Positions 35,545 to 45,199 of a stretch of DNA of 62,458 bases are shown here, one piece after another. Every line of letters begins with the position of its first letter. Position 1 is the stretch's first letter. Both the position numbers and the translations under genes were made by a program. Origin of the DNA: UBA9647 sp049522195 (lineage in GTDB: Bacteria; Bacteroidota; Ignavibacteria; UBA10030); the NCBI GenBank assembly GCA_049522195.1, contig JBEKOB010000012.1, positions 1 through 62,458 of the forward strand, given 5' to 3'. A model generated the notes under the pieces. It was not told the DNA's origin. It saw only the letters and a list, made by a program, of their open reading frames with translations, and did no database searches.

Positions 35545-37041
35545 ATGGCTGAAACGAATACGATAACCCAACCAGTGATAGTATTGCAGGTCCCGACGAC
35601 GGTGAAGAGCCTCGTCGAGGCATTGATCTTCGGTGCGCGTGAACCTCTGACAGACCGTCAGATTCAGGCGCTCTACGAAGACCAGGGCGCGGAAGGAACC
35701 GACCAGCGTAAGATTTCTTTCGAAGAAATCTCCCGTGTCGTTGAAGAGCTGAATACGGAATACACGGCGTCTGATCGTCCCTATCGGATTATACAGATTG
35801 CCGGCGGATACCAATACGCCACGCAGCCAGCGTATGCCGAATGGCTTGGGAAGCTCTACAAGGAACAAACCCGCCGGAAGTTGTCGCAATCGTCGGTCGA
35901 GACTCTCGCAATCATGGCCTACAAGCAGCCGATTACGAAGCCTGAACTCGAGTCCATCCGCGGAGTGAATTGCGATTACGTTATCAAGACGCTCCTTGAA
36001 AAGGATCTTGCGACTATCGTTGGGCGCGCCCCGACGGTTGGGCGACCGCTCCTGTACGGTACGTCGAAGGAATTCCTCAGGCACTTCGGTTTGAATGATC
36101 TGAACGACCTGCCGAGGCCGCGCGAAGTTCAGGAAATACTTGGTGAAAGTCAGTTCGAGACTGAACGGCGCATGCTGGAAGCACAGCAAGGGCTTGATGA
36201 GGTAAAGAAGGAAGAGGATTTCAAATCCCGATTACCTCACATCCCGAAACGGAAGGCAGGCCTCGATGACGATGTCAAGATCCTGCCGAAGAAGCGCACA
36301 CGAGAAATCAAGGTGCGTCCGGCCGAGGAAACTGAAGCGGTAAAACCTGAAGCGACGAAAGAGGAGCAGCCGATAAACGTTGCTCCCGAAAGAGTTTCCG
36401 CTCCAGAGCTTGAAGCTCAGGATTCGGTTATTCCTGAGGCCTCTTCGGTTGAAAGCGAAAGTGTTCCAACAATTGAGAATGATCTGGTCAGCGAGAACCC
36501 GCCTGGCAATGCTGATTCAGAGGTCACCGAACCATCTCTCACCACAGAGCAATCCAGATACATCGGCCTCACCCAGGCAGATTCAGCCGAATCGGATGCT
36601 GACACCGAGCCGATCGTCGAACAGGACAAGCCGGAAACGGTCATCGAACCCGTTCAACAAGTCACACCGCCCGAGCTCGAGACTCCTGCTACGGAAGAGA
36701 TTCTTGTGGTGTTTGAAGGGCCGTCTGCTACAGCCGAAGCTGCGCCAGTCGTTGAGCCTATAGAAGAGTTGTCGGCGCCGTCCGAAAGTGTTCCGGTCGA
36801 TGAGGTGCCTGCGCATGAACCGGAGACTCTCGACACCGTTGTGGCTGACGAAAACAGCAATGTCATAACCCCGCAATCTGTTCCCCCATCCATTGAGGAG
36901 CGTACGGAGATTGTCGGGCACGCAGAGATTGAAGAATCGCATCCAGGAGAGCCTGAACCTCACAGCAGCTCCCAATCAAAGACCCGGTGGAAGACGTGGA
37001 AAGAGAAGATTCAAGGGTTCATCAAGAAGCTATTCGGTTAA
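35545..37041 (+). CDS. scpB: Segregation and condensation protein B with long acidic tail
   Basis: ScpB dimers bind ScpA and regulate SMC. The two winged-helix domains occupy about residues 20-190 (SSVETLAIMAYKQPITKPEL, GRAPTVGRPLLYGTSKEFL). The remaining 300 residues are not part of normal ScpB (about 180-250 residues): a basic stretch near 230-255, then a Glu/Pro/Val/Ser-rich, probably disordered region. The last 20 residues are Trp- and Lys-rich with amphipathic spacing (WKEKIQGFIKKLFG). The 3' end overlaps the rluB start by 55 bases. Confidence 0.92.
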   Translation: MAETNTITQPVIVLQVPTTVKSLVEALIFGAREPLTDRQIQALYEDQGAEGTDQRKISFEEISRVVEELNTEYTASDRPYRIIQIAGGYQYATQPAYAEWLGKLYKEQTRRKLSQSSVETLAIMAYKQPITKPELESIRGVNCDYVIKTLLEKDLATIVGRAPTVGRPLLYGTSKEFLRHFGLNDLNDLPRPREVQEILGESQFETERRMLEAQQGLDEVKKEEDFKSRLPHIPKRKAGLDDDVKILPKKRTREIKVRPAEETEAVKPEATKEEQPINVAPERVSAPELEAQDSVIPEASSVESESVPTIENDLVSENPPGNADSEVTEPSLTTEQSRYIGLTQADSAESDADTEPIVEQDKPETVIEPVQQVTPPELETPATEEILVVFEGPSATAEAAPVVEPIEELSAPSESVPVDEVPAHEPETLDTVVADENSNVITPQSVPPSIEERTEIVGHAEIEESHPGEPEPHSSSQSKTRWKTWKEKIQGFIKKLFG

Positions 37042-37748
37042 ACAGATTTCTCGCCCTCGCTGGGGTAGGCTCTCGCCGCAAGAATGATGAACTGATTCTC
37101 TCCGGTGCCGTCAAGGTCAATGGCAAGATTGTTCGCGAGCTCGGAGTAAAGGTCGACCCGTTTTCTGACCGTGTGACCGTGCAAGGTCAAATCGTTGCCC
37201 TCCAGCGGAAGATCCACTACCTTCTCTTCAACAAGCCCAAGGACTGCATCACGACCACGAGTGACGAGCGCGGCCGGGTGACGGTGATGGACTACGTGAA
37301 GATGCGTGACCGGATTTACCCCATCGGCAGACTGGACAGAAACACAACAGGCGTTCTCCTTCTGACGAATGACGGAGGACTGGCAAACGCGCTGATGCAC
37401 CCGAAGGGCGAAATCGAGCGCGTCTATCGTGTTCGGTTGGAGCGCGGAATAGAGGATGAAGATTTCAGCAAACTGAAACGAGGCGTGCGTCTCGAAGACG
37501 GCATCGCAAAGCCGCACCAGGCCGGAGTCATCCCCGGCACAAAACGTACCGAGATTTATATTGCACTGAGGGAAGGACGCAACAGGGAAGTGCGGAGATT
37601 GGTCGAGGCGTTGGGATACGAGGTGGAAGCTCTCGAGCGGGTTTCGTTTGCCGGCCTGACGACGCAGGGTCTCGCCCGCGGCAGGTGGAGAGCTCTCACG
37701 CGGGCAGAAGCCAGACATCTGAAACAACAAGCAGGATTGGAATCATAG
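36987..37748 (+). CDS. rluB: RsuA/RluB-family pseudouridine synthase
   Basis: The 253-residue protein has an S4 domain (about 16-62, RLNRFLALAGVGSRRKNDE) and a catalytic domain with Asp117 in IGRLDRNTTGVLLLTND. scpA-scpB-rluB is the order in many bacteria, which favours RluB (23S rRNA helix 89 region). The start is probably GTG 36987, inside scpB; no start closer to the S4 domain has a ribosome site. It is the second paralogue in the window. Confidence 0.9.
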   Translation: MEDVEREDSRVHQEAIRLNRFLALAGVGSRRKNDELILSGAVKVNGKIVRELGVKVDPFSDRVTVQGQIVALQRKIHYLLFNKPKDCITTTSDERGRVTVMDYVKMRDRIYPIGRLDRNTTGVLLLTNDGGLANALMHPKGEIERVYRVRLERGIEDEDFSKLKRGVRLEDGIAKPHQAGVIPGTKRTEIYIALREGRNREVRRLVEALGYEVEALERVSFAGLTTQGLARGRWRALTRAEARHLKQQAGLES

Positions 37749-37752
37749 CCTT

Positions 37753-39294
37753 ATGCGCTTTCCCCGAAGCAGCGGAATTCTCCTTCATCCAACATCTCTT
37801 CCCGGACTGTACGGCTGCGGAGACTTCGGAGATGTTTCGAGACACTTCATCGAGTGGCTCGTTGTCGCAGGTCAGAGAGTCTGGCAGATTCTGCCGCTTG
37901 AGCCAACGGGGTATGGCAATTCTCCCTACATGGCTCTTTCAGCATTTGCCGGAAATCCTCTGCTCATCGGCTTTGAGGGACTTCTGGCGAAGGGATGGTT
38001 GAACCAGAATGACCTTCTTCCCGTCCCCGCGTTTGAGCCACGGCGGGTAGAGTATATGAAAGTCATTCCTTATCGCATGCTTGCCCTCCACAAGGCGGCA
38101 GACAGGTTTTTCAGTCAACACCGCGGATCTGACGAGGCCGACTTTCAGTTGTTCTGCAATGAACACGCATCCTGGCTCGAAGACTTCACATTGTTTAAGG
38201 CAATCGAAGATCATTATGCCGGCGTGGAATGGACGAAGTGGGATGCCGATCTTGCTCAGCGAAAGTCCAGATCCCTCGACGCAGCGCGAAAGGAACTGGC
38301 CGGAGAGATTGAGTTTTGGAAATTCGCTCAATGGCAATTCTACCGGCAATGGGCGGACGTGAAAAAATACGCCAACGATCGCGGCATCAAGATCATCGGC
38401 GACATTCCAATCTTCGTTGCTCATCACAGTGCAGATGTCTGGTCGCACCCAGAACTTTTTTTCCTCGATAAGCACGGCAGGCCCACGGTCGTTGCCGGAG
38501 TCCCTCCCGATTATTTCAGCGAGACGGGGCAACGCTGGGGCAATCCATTGTATCGATGGGCGAGGATGGAGGAGGATAAGTTTCAGTGGTGGGTGGAACG
38601 ATTCCGCAGGACATTCCTTCTCGTTGATATTGCCCGCATTGACCACTTCCGGGGTTTTGTTGGTTACTGGGAGATACCTTCGACCGAAAAGACGGCGGTT
38701 CGTGGACGATGGGTGGCTGGTCCAAAGGAAAAGCTCTTCAAGGCGGTTCAACGCAAGCTGGGAAATCTTCCCATCATCGCCGAAGACCTGGGTGTCATCA
38801 CGCCGCATGTCATCGAGCTTCGCAATCAGTTTGAGTTTCCTGGTATGAAGGTGCTTCAGTTTGCGTTTGCCGGCGGCCCCGACAACCCATTCTTGCCGCA
38901 TCATTACGAGCACAACAGCGTCGTCTATACCGGAACGCACGACAACGATACGACGAAGGGTTGGTATGAAAGCGCAACAGAGCGGGAAAGGGTATTTGTG
39001 AAGAAGTATTGTGGAGGGAATGGCCACGAGGTGTCGTGTGACCTTATGAGACTTGCTTCACGCTCAGTGGCTGATATGGCGATTTTCCCCTTTCAGGATG
39101 TGCTGAACCTCGGCACGGAAGGGCGGATGAATTTCCCCGGCAAAGCTCTTGGGAACTGGGACTGGCGATTCTCCTGGGATCAGGTTGGACCAGAGCATGC
39201 TCTTCGCGTGTACGAGATAGCTGCCCTCTACGGACGTGTGACTCCCGATCGGCTCAACCTGCCGGAATATCCTCAGAACCGTCGGCGACCGTAA
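37753..39294 (+). CDS. malQ: 4-alpha-glucanotransferase (amylomaltase)
   Basis: This GH77 enzyme transfers alpha-1,4-glucan segments in maltodextrin and glycogen metabolism. The 513-residue protein has the family start RSSGILLHPTSLPG-like segment (RSSGILLHPTSL at 5-16), the nucleophile region VDIARIDHFRG, the acid/base region IIAEDLG and YTGTHDNDTTKGW. It lies four bases after rluB. No other glycogen gene is nearby. Confidence 0.95.
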   Translation: MRFPRSSGILLHPTSLPGLYGCGDFGDVSRHFIEWLVVAGQRVWQILPLEPTGYGNSPYMALSAFAGNPLLIGFEGLLAKGWLNQNDLLPVPAFEPRRVEYMKVIPYRMLALHKAADRFFSQHRGSDEADFQLFCNEHASWLEDFTLFKAIEDHYAGVEWTKWDADLAQRKSRSLDAARKELAGEIEFWKFAQWQFYRQWADVKKYANDRGIKIIGDIPIFVAHHSADVWSHPELFFLDKHGRPTVVAGVPPDYFSETGQRWGNPLYRWARMEEDKFQWWVERFRRTFLLVDIARIDHFRGFVGYWEIPSTEKTAVRGRWVAGPKEKLFKAVQRKLGNLPIIAEDLGVITPHVIELRNQFEFPGMKVLQFAFAGGPDNPFLPHHYEHNSVVYTGTHDNDTTKGWYESATERERVFVKKYCGGNGHEVSCDLMRLASRSVADMAIFPFQDVLNLGTEGRMNFPGKALGNWDWRFSWDQVGPEHALRVYEIAALYGRVTPDRLNLPEYPQNRRRP

Positions 39295-39350
39295 CGGCCC
39301 GACAATACCTGGTTTCAAGGTTTTCAATCGAAGAACTCTTTACAACGACC

Positions 39351-40898
39351 ATGACTGAACCAAACGATCAGAAGAACAAGCCGACGGAGTCGCAGGCTCC
39401 CGAGCACGAAGACCTGAATGTCCTGATGCTCCGCCGCCGCGAAGAACTTGACAACCTGAAGAACGCAGGCATCAACCCGTATCCGTATGAATTTGAACGG
39501 ACAGATTTTTCGAAGGACGTCGTCGACAGCTTTAAAGATGATGCCCCCCAGCGAACGGTGTGCGTTGCAGGAAGAATTTTCTCCATCCGCAGGATGGGGA
39601 AGGCGTCCTTCTGCCACATTCAGGATTCGCGCGGAAAAATCCAGCTCTACCTGAAAAAGGAAGAGCTTGGCCCGATGTACGACGCGTTCAAGCTGATGGA
39701 CATCGGCGACGTGATAGGGGTGAAGGGATTTGTGTTTCGTACCAAGATGGGGGAGGTATCGATCCACGCTCAGGAGTTGACGCTGCTGGCGAAGTCTCTG
39801 CGTCCCTTTCCGGTCGTGAAAGAGAAGATCGACGAGCAAGGAAATAAAGTCGTCTACGATCCATTCTCTGATAAGGAGCTTCGATACCGGCAGCGGTATG
39901 TCGATTTGATCGTCAATCCGGAGGTCCGCGAGGTCTTCGTGAAGCGGGCGAAGATCATAAGCGCTATCCGGAAGTTTTTTGACGAAAAGGGATACCTGGA
40001 AGTCGAGACTCCCGTTCTCCAGCCGATCTATGGCGGTGCGTCCGCACGGCCGTTCAAGTCACACCATAACGCTCTGGATGTCGACCTCTATCTCCGCATC
40101 GCGGATGAACTGTATCTCAAGCGTCTGATTGTTGGTGGGTATGACGGCGTGTACGAAATATCGAAGGACTTCCGCAACGAGGGGATGGACCGGTCGCATA
40201 ACCCTGAATTCACGATGCTCGAGATTTACGTCGCCTACAAAGACTATCGCTGGATGATGGAATTGGTGGAGCAGATGGTGTATCACGTGGCGATGGCAGT
40301 CAACGGAACGCCTATCGCAAACATCGGTGGCCACGAGATCAACTTCACACCTCCGTGGAAGCGGATCACAATGTTTGATGCGATTCAGGAATTCACCGGC
40401 AAGAGCCTCCGCGGCAAATCTGAAGCGGAGCTTCGGGCGATCGCAAAGGAGCTTCACATCGACGTTGAGCCTTCGATGGGGTCCGGTGCGATCATCGACG
40501 AAATCTTCGGCCAGAAGGCCGAGCCGTACCTGATCCAGCCGACATTTATCACCGACTACCCGCTCGAGATGTCGCCTTTGGCGAAGAAACACCGCTCCGA
40601 GCCGGGACTGGTAGAGAGATTCGAAGCGATCGTGAACGGTCACGAGATCTGCAACGCATTCTCGGAGCTCAATGACCCCATCGATCAGCGCGCACGGTTC
40701 GAGGAACAAATGAAGCTCCGCGCCCGCGGGGATGAAGAAGCCCAGGTGCTTGATGAGGACTACCTTCGGGCGTTGGAGTATGGAATGCCTCCCACAGCCG
40801 GACTCGGCATTGGCATCGATCGACTGACGATGCTGTTGACGAACAAGGACTCGATCCGCGACGTCATCTTCTTCCCGCAGATGAAGCCGGAAAAATAG
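39351..40898 (+). CDS. lysS: Lysyl-tRNA synthetase, class II
   Basis: The 515-residue protein has an N-terminal OB-fold anticodon domain (about 65-165) and the class II core: motif 2 in YEISKDFRNEGMDRSHNPEFTM-type sequence (FRNEGMDRSHNPEF) and motif 3 in GLGIGIDRLTML near the C-terminus. Length and order are normal. It follows malQ by 56 bases and is followed by a 325-base gap. Confidence 0.96.
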   Translation: MTEPNDQKNKPTESQAPEHEDLNVLMLRRREELDNLKNAGINPYPYEFERTDFSKDVVDSFKDDAPQRTVCVAGRIFSIRRMGKASFCHIQDSRGKIQLYLKKEELGPMYDAFKLMDIGDVIGVKGFVFRTKMGEVSIHAQELTLLAKSLRPFPVVKEKIDEQGNKVVYDPFSDKELRYRQRYVDLIVNPEVREVFVKRAKIISAIRKFFDEKGYLEVETPVLQPIYGGASARPFKSHHNALDVDLYLRIADELYLKRLIVGGYDGVYEISKDFRNEGMDRSHNPEFTMLEIYVAYKDYRWMMELVEQMVYHVAMAVNGTPIANIGGHEINFTPPWKRITMFDAIQEFTGKSLRGKSEAELRAIAKELHIDVEPSMGSGAIIDEIFGQKAEPYLIQPTFITDYPLEMSPLAKKHRSEPGLVERFEAIVNGHEICNAFSELNDPIDQRARFEEQMKLRARGDEEAQVLDEDYLRALEYGMPPTAGLGIGIDRLTMLLTNKDSIRDVIFFPQMKPEK

Positions 40899-41223
40899 CA
40901 TTCTCATTTCGGCCGCAGCAAGACACTCAGTGAGCGTGCCAAGGTATCATGGTTCCTGATCAGACGAATCCGATGTCGTCACTCTCTCCTGTGAGGACAG
41001 GAATCGACGTTCCATCGAGGGAGTGATCCTGAGATTAGCAAAAGATTGGTCATCCCACCCTGTTTGGCATCTTCAAATCCCCTCTTGACGTTGCTTTTCC
41101 TCTTTTGATCACGCATCGAAGGCCAAACACCTTGTTTGTTGCATTTGAGCCAATTTTCGAGCATTTTGTGGTACATAGGCGTTAAGCGGCAATCATTTTG
41201 GGGATTGTACAAAGGACCAGAGA
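40899..41223. other. Intergenic region without recognised feature
   Basis: These 325 bases hold no gene I can support. A minus-strand open frame at 40979-41242 has no homologous look and would cover the promoter region of the downstream protease gene. The region is rather AT-rich towards the 3' end, where a promoter is expected, but no pair of hexamers stood out. Confidence 0.5.
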
Positions 41224-42846
41224 ATGAAGAGTAAGATTTCACTTTGGACTGTCGTCGCTCTGATGGCGGTAAGTTTATTCGCAGGAATGGAAATCAGACA
41301 ACTGGTTTCAGGCGATACGGTGTATGATCAGACGAATAAGTTCCGCGAGGTCCTCAACCTGACTGAGAAATACTACGTGAAAGAGGTTGATGCAAAAAAG
41401 CTTACCGAATCCGCTGTTGAGGGACTTCTGGAGAAGCTGGATCCTCACTCTGTCTACATTGCGCCACAGGCCTATGAGCAAGTCGCAGAAGAGTTTCGCG
41501 GTGAGTTTGAGGGAATAGGAGTCACATTCACTATCCGGAATGACTCAATTCTTGTGGTTGACACATTCGGCGGCGGGCCATCGGCAAAGGTCGGGATTCA
41601 AACGAACGACCGCATCGTCCGAATCGGGGATTCATCCTCTGTCGGATGGAACAATGACCAGGTCAAAGCGCACCTCAGAGGTCCAAAAGGCACAAAGGTC
41701 AAGGTGGGTGTGCACCGGCCGGGGACCAAAGAACTACTGGATTTCGAGATCATTCGTGACAAAATCGCCATCACCAGCGTCGACATCGGGATGATGGTAA
41801 ACGACGAAGTCGGATACATCAGCGTTAATAAATTCAGTGAGAAAACAGACGAAGAAATGGAGCAGGCCCTCAAGCGCTTGAAATCTCAAGGGATGAAGAG
41901 ACTGATACTGGATCTCCGGGCGAATCCCGGAGGGTTGCTCGAGCAGGCGTTTGAAATGGCAGATTTGTTCCTTGATGGCGGAACGAAAGAAACGCCCCAC
42001 AAGATTGTCTACACCAAAGCCCGCCGGCCTGAGTTTGATGAAGTATACTATGCCAAGACCGGTCAGGCGTACGAGAATCTGCCTTTAATTGTCCTGCTCA
42101 GCAATTATTCCGCGAGCGCAAGCGAAATCGTCGCCGGTGCGATTCAGGATTGGGACCGTGGTTTGATTGTCGGCGAGACGAGCTTCGGCAAAGGGCTTGT
42201 GCAGCGCCAATGGCGTTTGCAGGACGGCTCCGGACTGAGGCTCACAATCGCCCGCTACTACACTCCGAGCGGACGGTTGATCCAGAGGGATTATGAAGGG
42301 AAGGACAAGGAGGAGTACCAGAAAGAGGCCTTCGTGCGGAAAGAGAAAGAAGGAGAGAACATCGATCATAAAGCAGAGGGGGATTCGTCTCGCCCGGTGT
42401 TCCATACCCATTCTGGACGTGTCGTATATGGGGGTGGCGGGATCACGCCAGACTACGTCGTGAAGAATGCGCAACTGACTGCCCTGACGGAGGGGATTCT
42501 GAGGCGTGGATTGTTTGAGCAGTTCGTCACTGCTCATCTCGATGGCAAAGGGCTTTCGATCCGGTCTGAGTATTCAAAGAACTGGAAGAAATTCCGCGAT
42601 TCTTTTGTTATCTCGGACGACATACTCGTCGGTTTCCAAGCCTACCTCCAGAACCACGAAACGAAGATCGATGAAAAAGAGTTTGAGAAAGATGCCACAT
42701 TCATCAAGACCCGTTTGAAGGCCACATTCGCAAGGAATTTCTGGGGGAATGAGGGATGGTATCCATTGATGCTTCAGGTCGATGCTCAATTTCAGAAGGC
42801 GCTGAGCCTCTTTCCAGAAGCAGAGAAAATTGCGACGGTGAACTGA
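41224..42846 (+). CDS. ctpA: C-terminal processing peptidase (S41)
   Basis: This periplasmic serine protease (540 residues) starts with a signal or anchor (residues 5-22). A PDZ domain spans about 95-180 and the tail-specific protease core follows, with the nucleophile in NYSASASEI (about Ser298) and the general base Lys323 in SFGKGLVQ. The C-terminal 150 residues form an extension common in FCB homologues. It trims C-termini of envelope proteins. The DUF3108 gene starts seven bases after its stop. Confidence 0.92.
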   Translation: MKSKISLWTVVALMAVSLFAGMEIRQLVSGDTVYDQTNKFREVLNLTEKYYVKEVDAKKLTESAVEGLLEKLDPHSVYIAPQAYEQVAEEFRGEFEGIGVTFTIRNDSILVVDTFGGGPSAKVGIQTNDRIVRIGDSSSVGWNNDQVKAHLRGPKGTKVKVGVHRPGTKELLDFEIIRDKIAITSVDIGMMVNDEVGYISVNKFSEKTDEEMEQALKRLKSQGMKRLILDLRANPGGLLEQAFEMADLFLDGGTKETPHKIVYTKARRPEFDEVYYAKTGQAYENLPLIVLLSNYSASASEIVAGAIQDWDRGLIVGETSFGKGLVQRQWRLQDGSGLRLTIARYYTPSGRLIQRDYEGKDKEEYQKEAFVRKEKEGENIDHKAEGDSSRPVFHTHSGRVVYGGGGITPDYVVKNAQLTALTEGILRRGLFEQFVTAHLDGKGLSIRSEYSKNWKKFRDSFVISDDILVGFQAYLQNHETKIDEKEFEKDATFIKTRLKATFARNFWGNEGWYPLMLQVDAQFQKALSLFPEAEKIATVN

Positions 42847-42853
42847 CCCCGGA

Positions 42854-43741
42854 ATGACAACGAACAATCTCACACTGCCGAGGCAGGCATCAGCTGCATT
42901 CGCGTGTATCGCTCTCTGTTCTCTGCTGGTACTGGGGTCGGGGATTCCTTCCGATTCACATCCCCGTCCGGTCGTTGAGCAATCCCCTGTGGTTGAAAGC
43001 AAGATGCTTGAAGTTGGTGAGGAGCTCGAGTACAAGGTGAGCTACTCGTTCTTCAACATTGGTACCATTCGTACGCAGGTCCTCAGCAAGGAACAACGGA
43101 ACGGAAGAACCGTATACAAGACCCGTGCACTGATCGACTCTAATCCAGGTTTGAGCTGGCTGGTCAATCTTCACATCCAATTCTACAGTGAGATGGATGG
43201 AGGTGTCTATTCGCATTTCTGGGTGGAGGATGACAGCTCAAAGGCTGAAGTGAATTTCAAGCGATTCCGTTTCGACTATGAGAACAGGAGAGCGTACCTC
43301 GAGGTGGGGAAAAAACTCCCTTCTGGTGAGCGAAGGGTTGACTCGACTGATACTGTTATTATCACCGATCAGTGTCAGGATGGCCTCTCGTTGTTCTTCT
43401 ACGCCCGCGAGCATGTCCACGAGAAAAGTCAGGTTCGCGTTCCGACATTGATCGAGAATAAGCAAGTCTACACGTACATCAATTTCAAGAACAGGCACGA
43501 AGATGCAGCTATTGATGCCGTCGATTACCCGGTCGATGTGGTGGCGTTTGACGGCAAAGCTGACTATGTGGGCATCTTCGGGCTGACTGGCGGATTCCGT
43601 GGCTGGTTCAGTAACGATCAGGCTCAGATTCCCATCCTGGCCCGGATGAATGTGATTCTCGGGAGCATCAAGATCCAGCTTCAGAAGTGGAACCGCACCG
43701 GATGGCAGCCCCCCAAGTACGTCGAGGGGCAGGAACTATGA
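42854..43741 (+). CDS. DUF3108 exported protein
   Basis: The 295-residue protein has an N-terminal signal-like segment (residues 12-30, AACIALCSLLVLGSG type) and the DUF3108 core: VGEELEYKVSYSFFNIGTIRTQV near 50-75, then alternating beta strands. The family is periplasmic and of unknown function, often near envelope genes. Its stop overlaps the carbonic anhydrase start as ATGA, so translation is coupled. Confidence 0.82.
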   Translation: MTTNNLTLPRQASAAFACIALCSLLVLGSGIPSDSHPRPVVEQSPVVESKMLEVGEELEYKVSYSFFNIGTIRTQVLSKEQRNGRTVYKTRALIDSNPGLSWLVNLHIQFYSEMDGGVYSHFWVEDDSSKAEVNFKRFRFDYENRRAYLEVGKKLPSGERRVDSTDTVIITDQCQDGLSLFFYAREHVHEKSQVRVPTLIENKQVYTYINFKNRHEDAAIDAVDYPVDVVAFDGKADYVGIFGLTGGFRGWFSNDQAQIPILARMNVILGSIKIQLQKWNRTGWQPPKYVEGQEL

Positions 43742-44244
43742 TCATTCCGTATAGGGGAATCACGCCGAAAATTCACCCTTCAGTGTTCATCGCCGAGGGT
43801 GCGCAGATCATCGGTGACGTTGAGATCGGCGCAGAGAGCAGTGTGTGGTTCAACACAGTCATTCGCGGTGACGTTCATTATATTCGGATTGGCGAGAGGA
43901 CGAATATCCAGGACAACTGCGTCCTTCACGTGACGCACAATACGTATCCTCTGGTCATCGGCTCAGATGTTACGGTGGGGCATGGTGCGATCCTGCATGC
44001 CGCTATCATCAAGGACCGTTGCCTCATTGGCATGGGGGCGAAAGTGCTTGACGATGCGACAGTAGGACCGTATGCCTTTGTCGCTGCAGGTTCGCTGGTT
44101 CTGGAGCATTTTGAAGTGCCAGAGGGGGCGCTTGTTGCAGGTGTACCGGCGCGGGTCAAGAGAATGCTGTCAGAGGAGGAGAAGCAGCAAATCGTTCAGT
44201 CGGCACAAAACTACGTCGGCTACGTCAAAACCTATCGAGAATAG
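43738..44244 (+). CDS. Gamma-class carbonic anhydrase-like protein
   Basis: The 168-residue hexapeptide-repeat protein forms left-handed beta-helix trimers. The zinc ligands of the CamH/YrdA type are present: His64 (QDNCVLHVTH), His82 and His87 (GHGAILHA). CO2 hydration is known for some members and only binding for others. The frame is open upstream, but ATG 43738, overlapping the DUF3108 stop, gives the conserved N-terminus MIIPYRG. Confidence 0.9.
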   Translation: MIIPYRGITPKIHPSVFIAEGAQIIGDVEIGAESSVWFNTVIRGDVHYIRIGERTNIQDNCVLHVTHNTYPLVIGSDVTVGHGAILHAAIIKDRCLIGMGAKVLDDATVGPYAFVAAGSLVLEHFEVPEGALVAGVPARVKRMLSEEEKQQIVQSAQNYVGYVKTYRE

Positions 44245-44261
44245 TAGTCGGGAGGTTTGTT

Positions 44262-45161
44262 ATGAAGTTGAAGTTCTGGGGAGTCCGAGGCTCGATTCCA
44301 ACACCCGGTAAGGATACCGTTCGGTATGGAGGCAATACTCCATGTCTCGAACTTCGACTCGACGATAACCAGCTCATTATCTTCGATGCCGGAACCGGCA
44401 TTCGAGATTTCGGCGATGAGATGATGAAAAATGGTGCATCCCTCGATGCGCATCTCCTCATTACGCATCCCCACTGGGACCATATCCAGGGTTTCCCATT
44501 TTTCAAGCCCGCATTCATCTCGGGCAACGAACTGACGATCATGTGTACCGACCGACCGGAAAAAAAGCTGAGTGAGATCATCTCGGAACAAATGGATCGG
44601 ATCTATTTCCCTGTGCAACTGAACGAGTTGAAGGCGAAGATCAACTTCCGCCCGATCCGGGAAGAAGGGGAGATCAAGTTGCGCGGTTGCACAGTGAGGA
44701 CCATGTATGTCAATCATCCGGGCTTCACAGTCGGATACCGACTGGAATACAATGGTAAGACCCTCGTGTATATCAGCGATAACGAGCCGTACGATCGGAA
44801 GGTTGCCGCCTCGCTCACGAACTTTGAGCCGATGGTGAAGCAGAAGTTCGACTCGCAAAACGGTGATCCGAACCAGCGTGTGTTCGATTTTTGTCGCGGG
44901 GCGGATGTCCTCCTGCACGATGCAACCTACACGCCGGAAGAATACATTGACAGAGTGGGCTGGGGACACTCGCACTATCTTTTTGCACTTCGTGTTGCGG
45001 CAGAAGCAGAGGTTGGGAAACTGATATTGTTCCATCACGAACCGACGCACAGTGACGAGAAAGTGGACGATATTCTGCGAAAGAGCAAAAACGAAGTGAA
45101 GACACGCGGTTATAAGTTTGAGTGCGAAGCGGCTGCTGAGAATATGGTCGTGAGCATCTAA
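44262..45161 (+). CDS. MBL-fold metal-dependent hydrolase (phosphodiesterase-like)
   Basis: This 299-residue metallo-beta-lactamase-fold protein begins MKLKFWGVRGSIPTPG and has THPHWDHIQGFPFF as the metal motif, DAGTG before it, and later His in VNHPGF and FHHEPTHSD. The RNase Z-like start suggests a phosphodiesterase, possibly for cyclic nucleotides or RNA. A ribosome site GGGAGG precedes ATG 44262. Substrate unknown. Confidence 0.85.
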   Translation: MKLKFWGVRGSIPTPGKDTVRYGGNTPCLELRLDDNQLIIFDAGTGIRDFGDEMMKNGASLDAHLLITHPHWDHIQGFPFFKPAFISGNELTIMCTDRPEKKLSEIISEQMDRIYFPVQLNELKAKINFRPIREEGEIKLRGCTVRTMYVNHPGFTVGYRLEYNGKTLVYISDNEPYDRKVAASLTNFEPMVKQKFDSQNGDPNQRVFDFCRGADVLLHDATYTPEEYIDRVGWGHSHYLFALRVAAEAEVGKLILFHHEPTHSDEKVDDILRKSKNEVKTRGYKFECEAAAENMVVSI

Positions 45162-45163
45162 AC

Positions 45164-45192
45164 TTGACAATCACTCATGGCTTGGTTATATT
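45164..45192 (+). promoter_or_regulatory. Strong sigma-70 promoter
   Basis: A consensus TTGACA (45164-45169), 17-base spacer and TATATT (45187-45192). It begins three bases after the preceding stop and drives the leader/terminator unit and the hypothetical-ybeY operon. Confidence 0.75.
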
Positions 45193-45199
45193 CAGATCG

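Noticed and set aside
37939..39027. 362-codon minus-strand open frame
   Set aside because: It is entirely antisense to malQ, which has all family motifs; no ribosome site.
40979..41242. 87-codon minus-strand frame before ctpA
   Set aside because: It spans the expected promoter of ctpA and runs into its first codons; no supporting signal.
44232..45170. 312-codon minus-strand open frame
   Set aside because: It covers the MBL-fold gene, whose metal motif is intact on the + strand.
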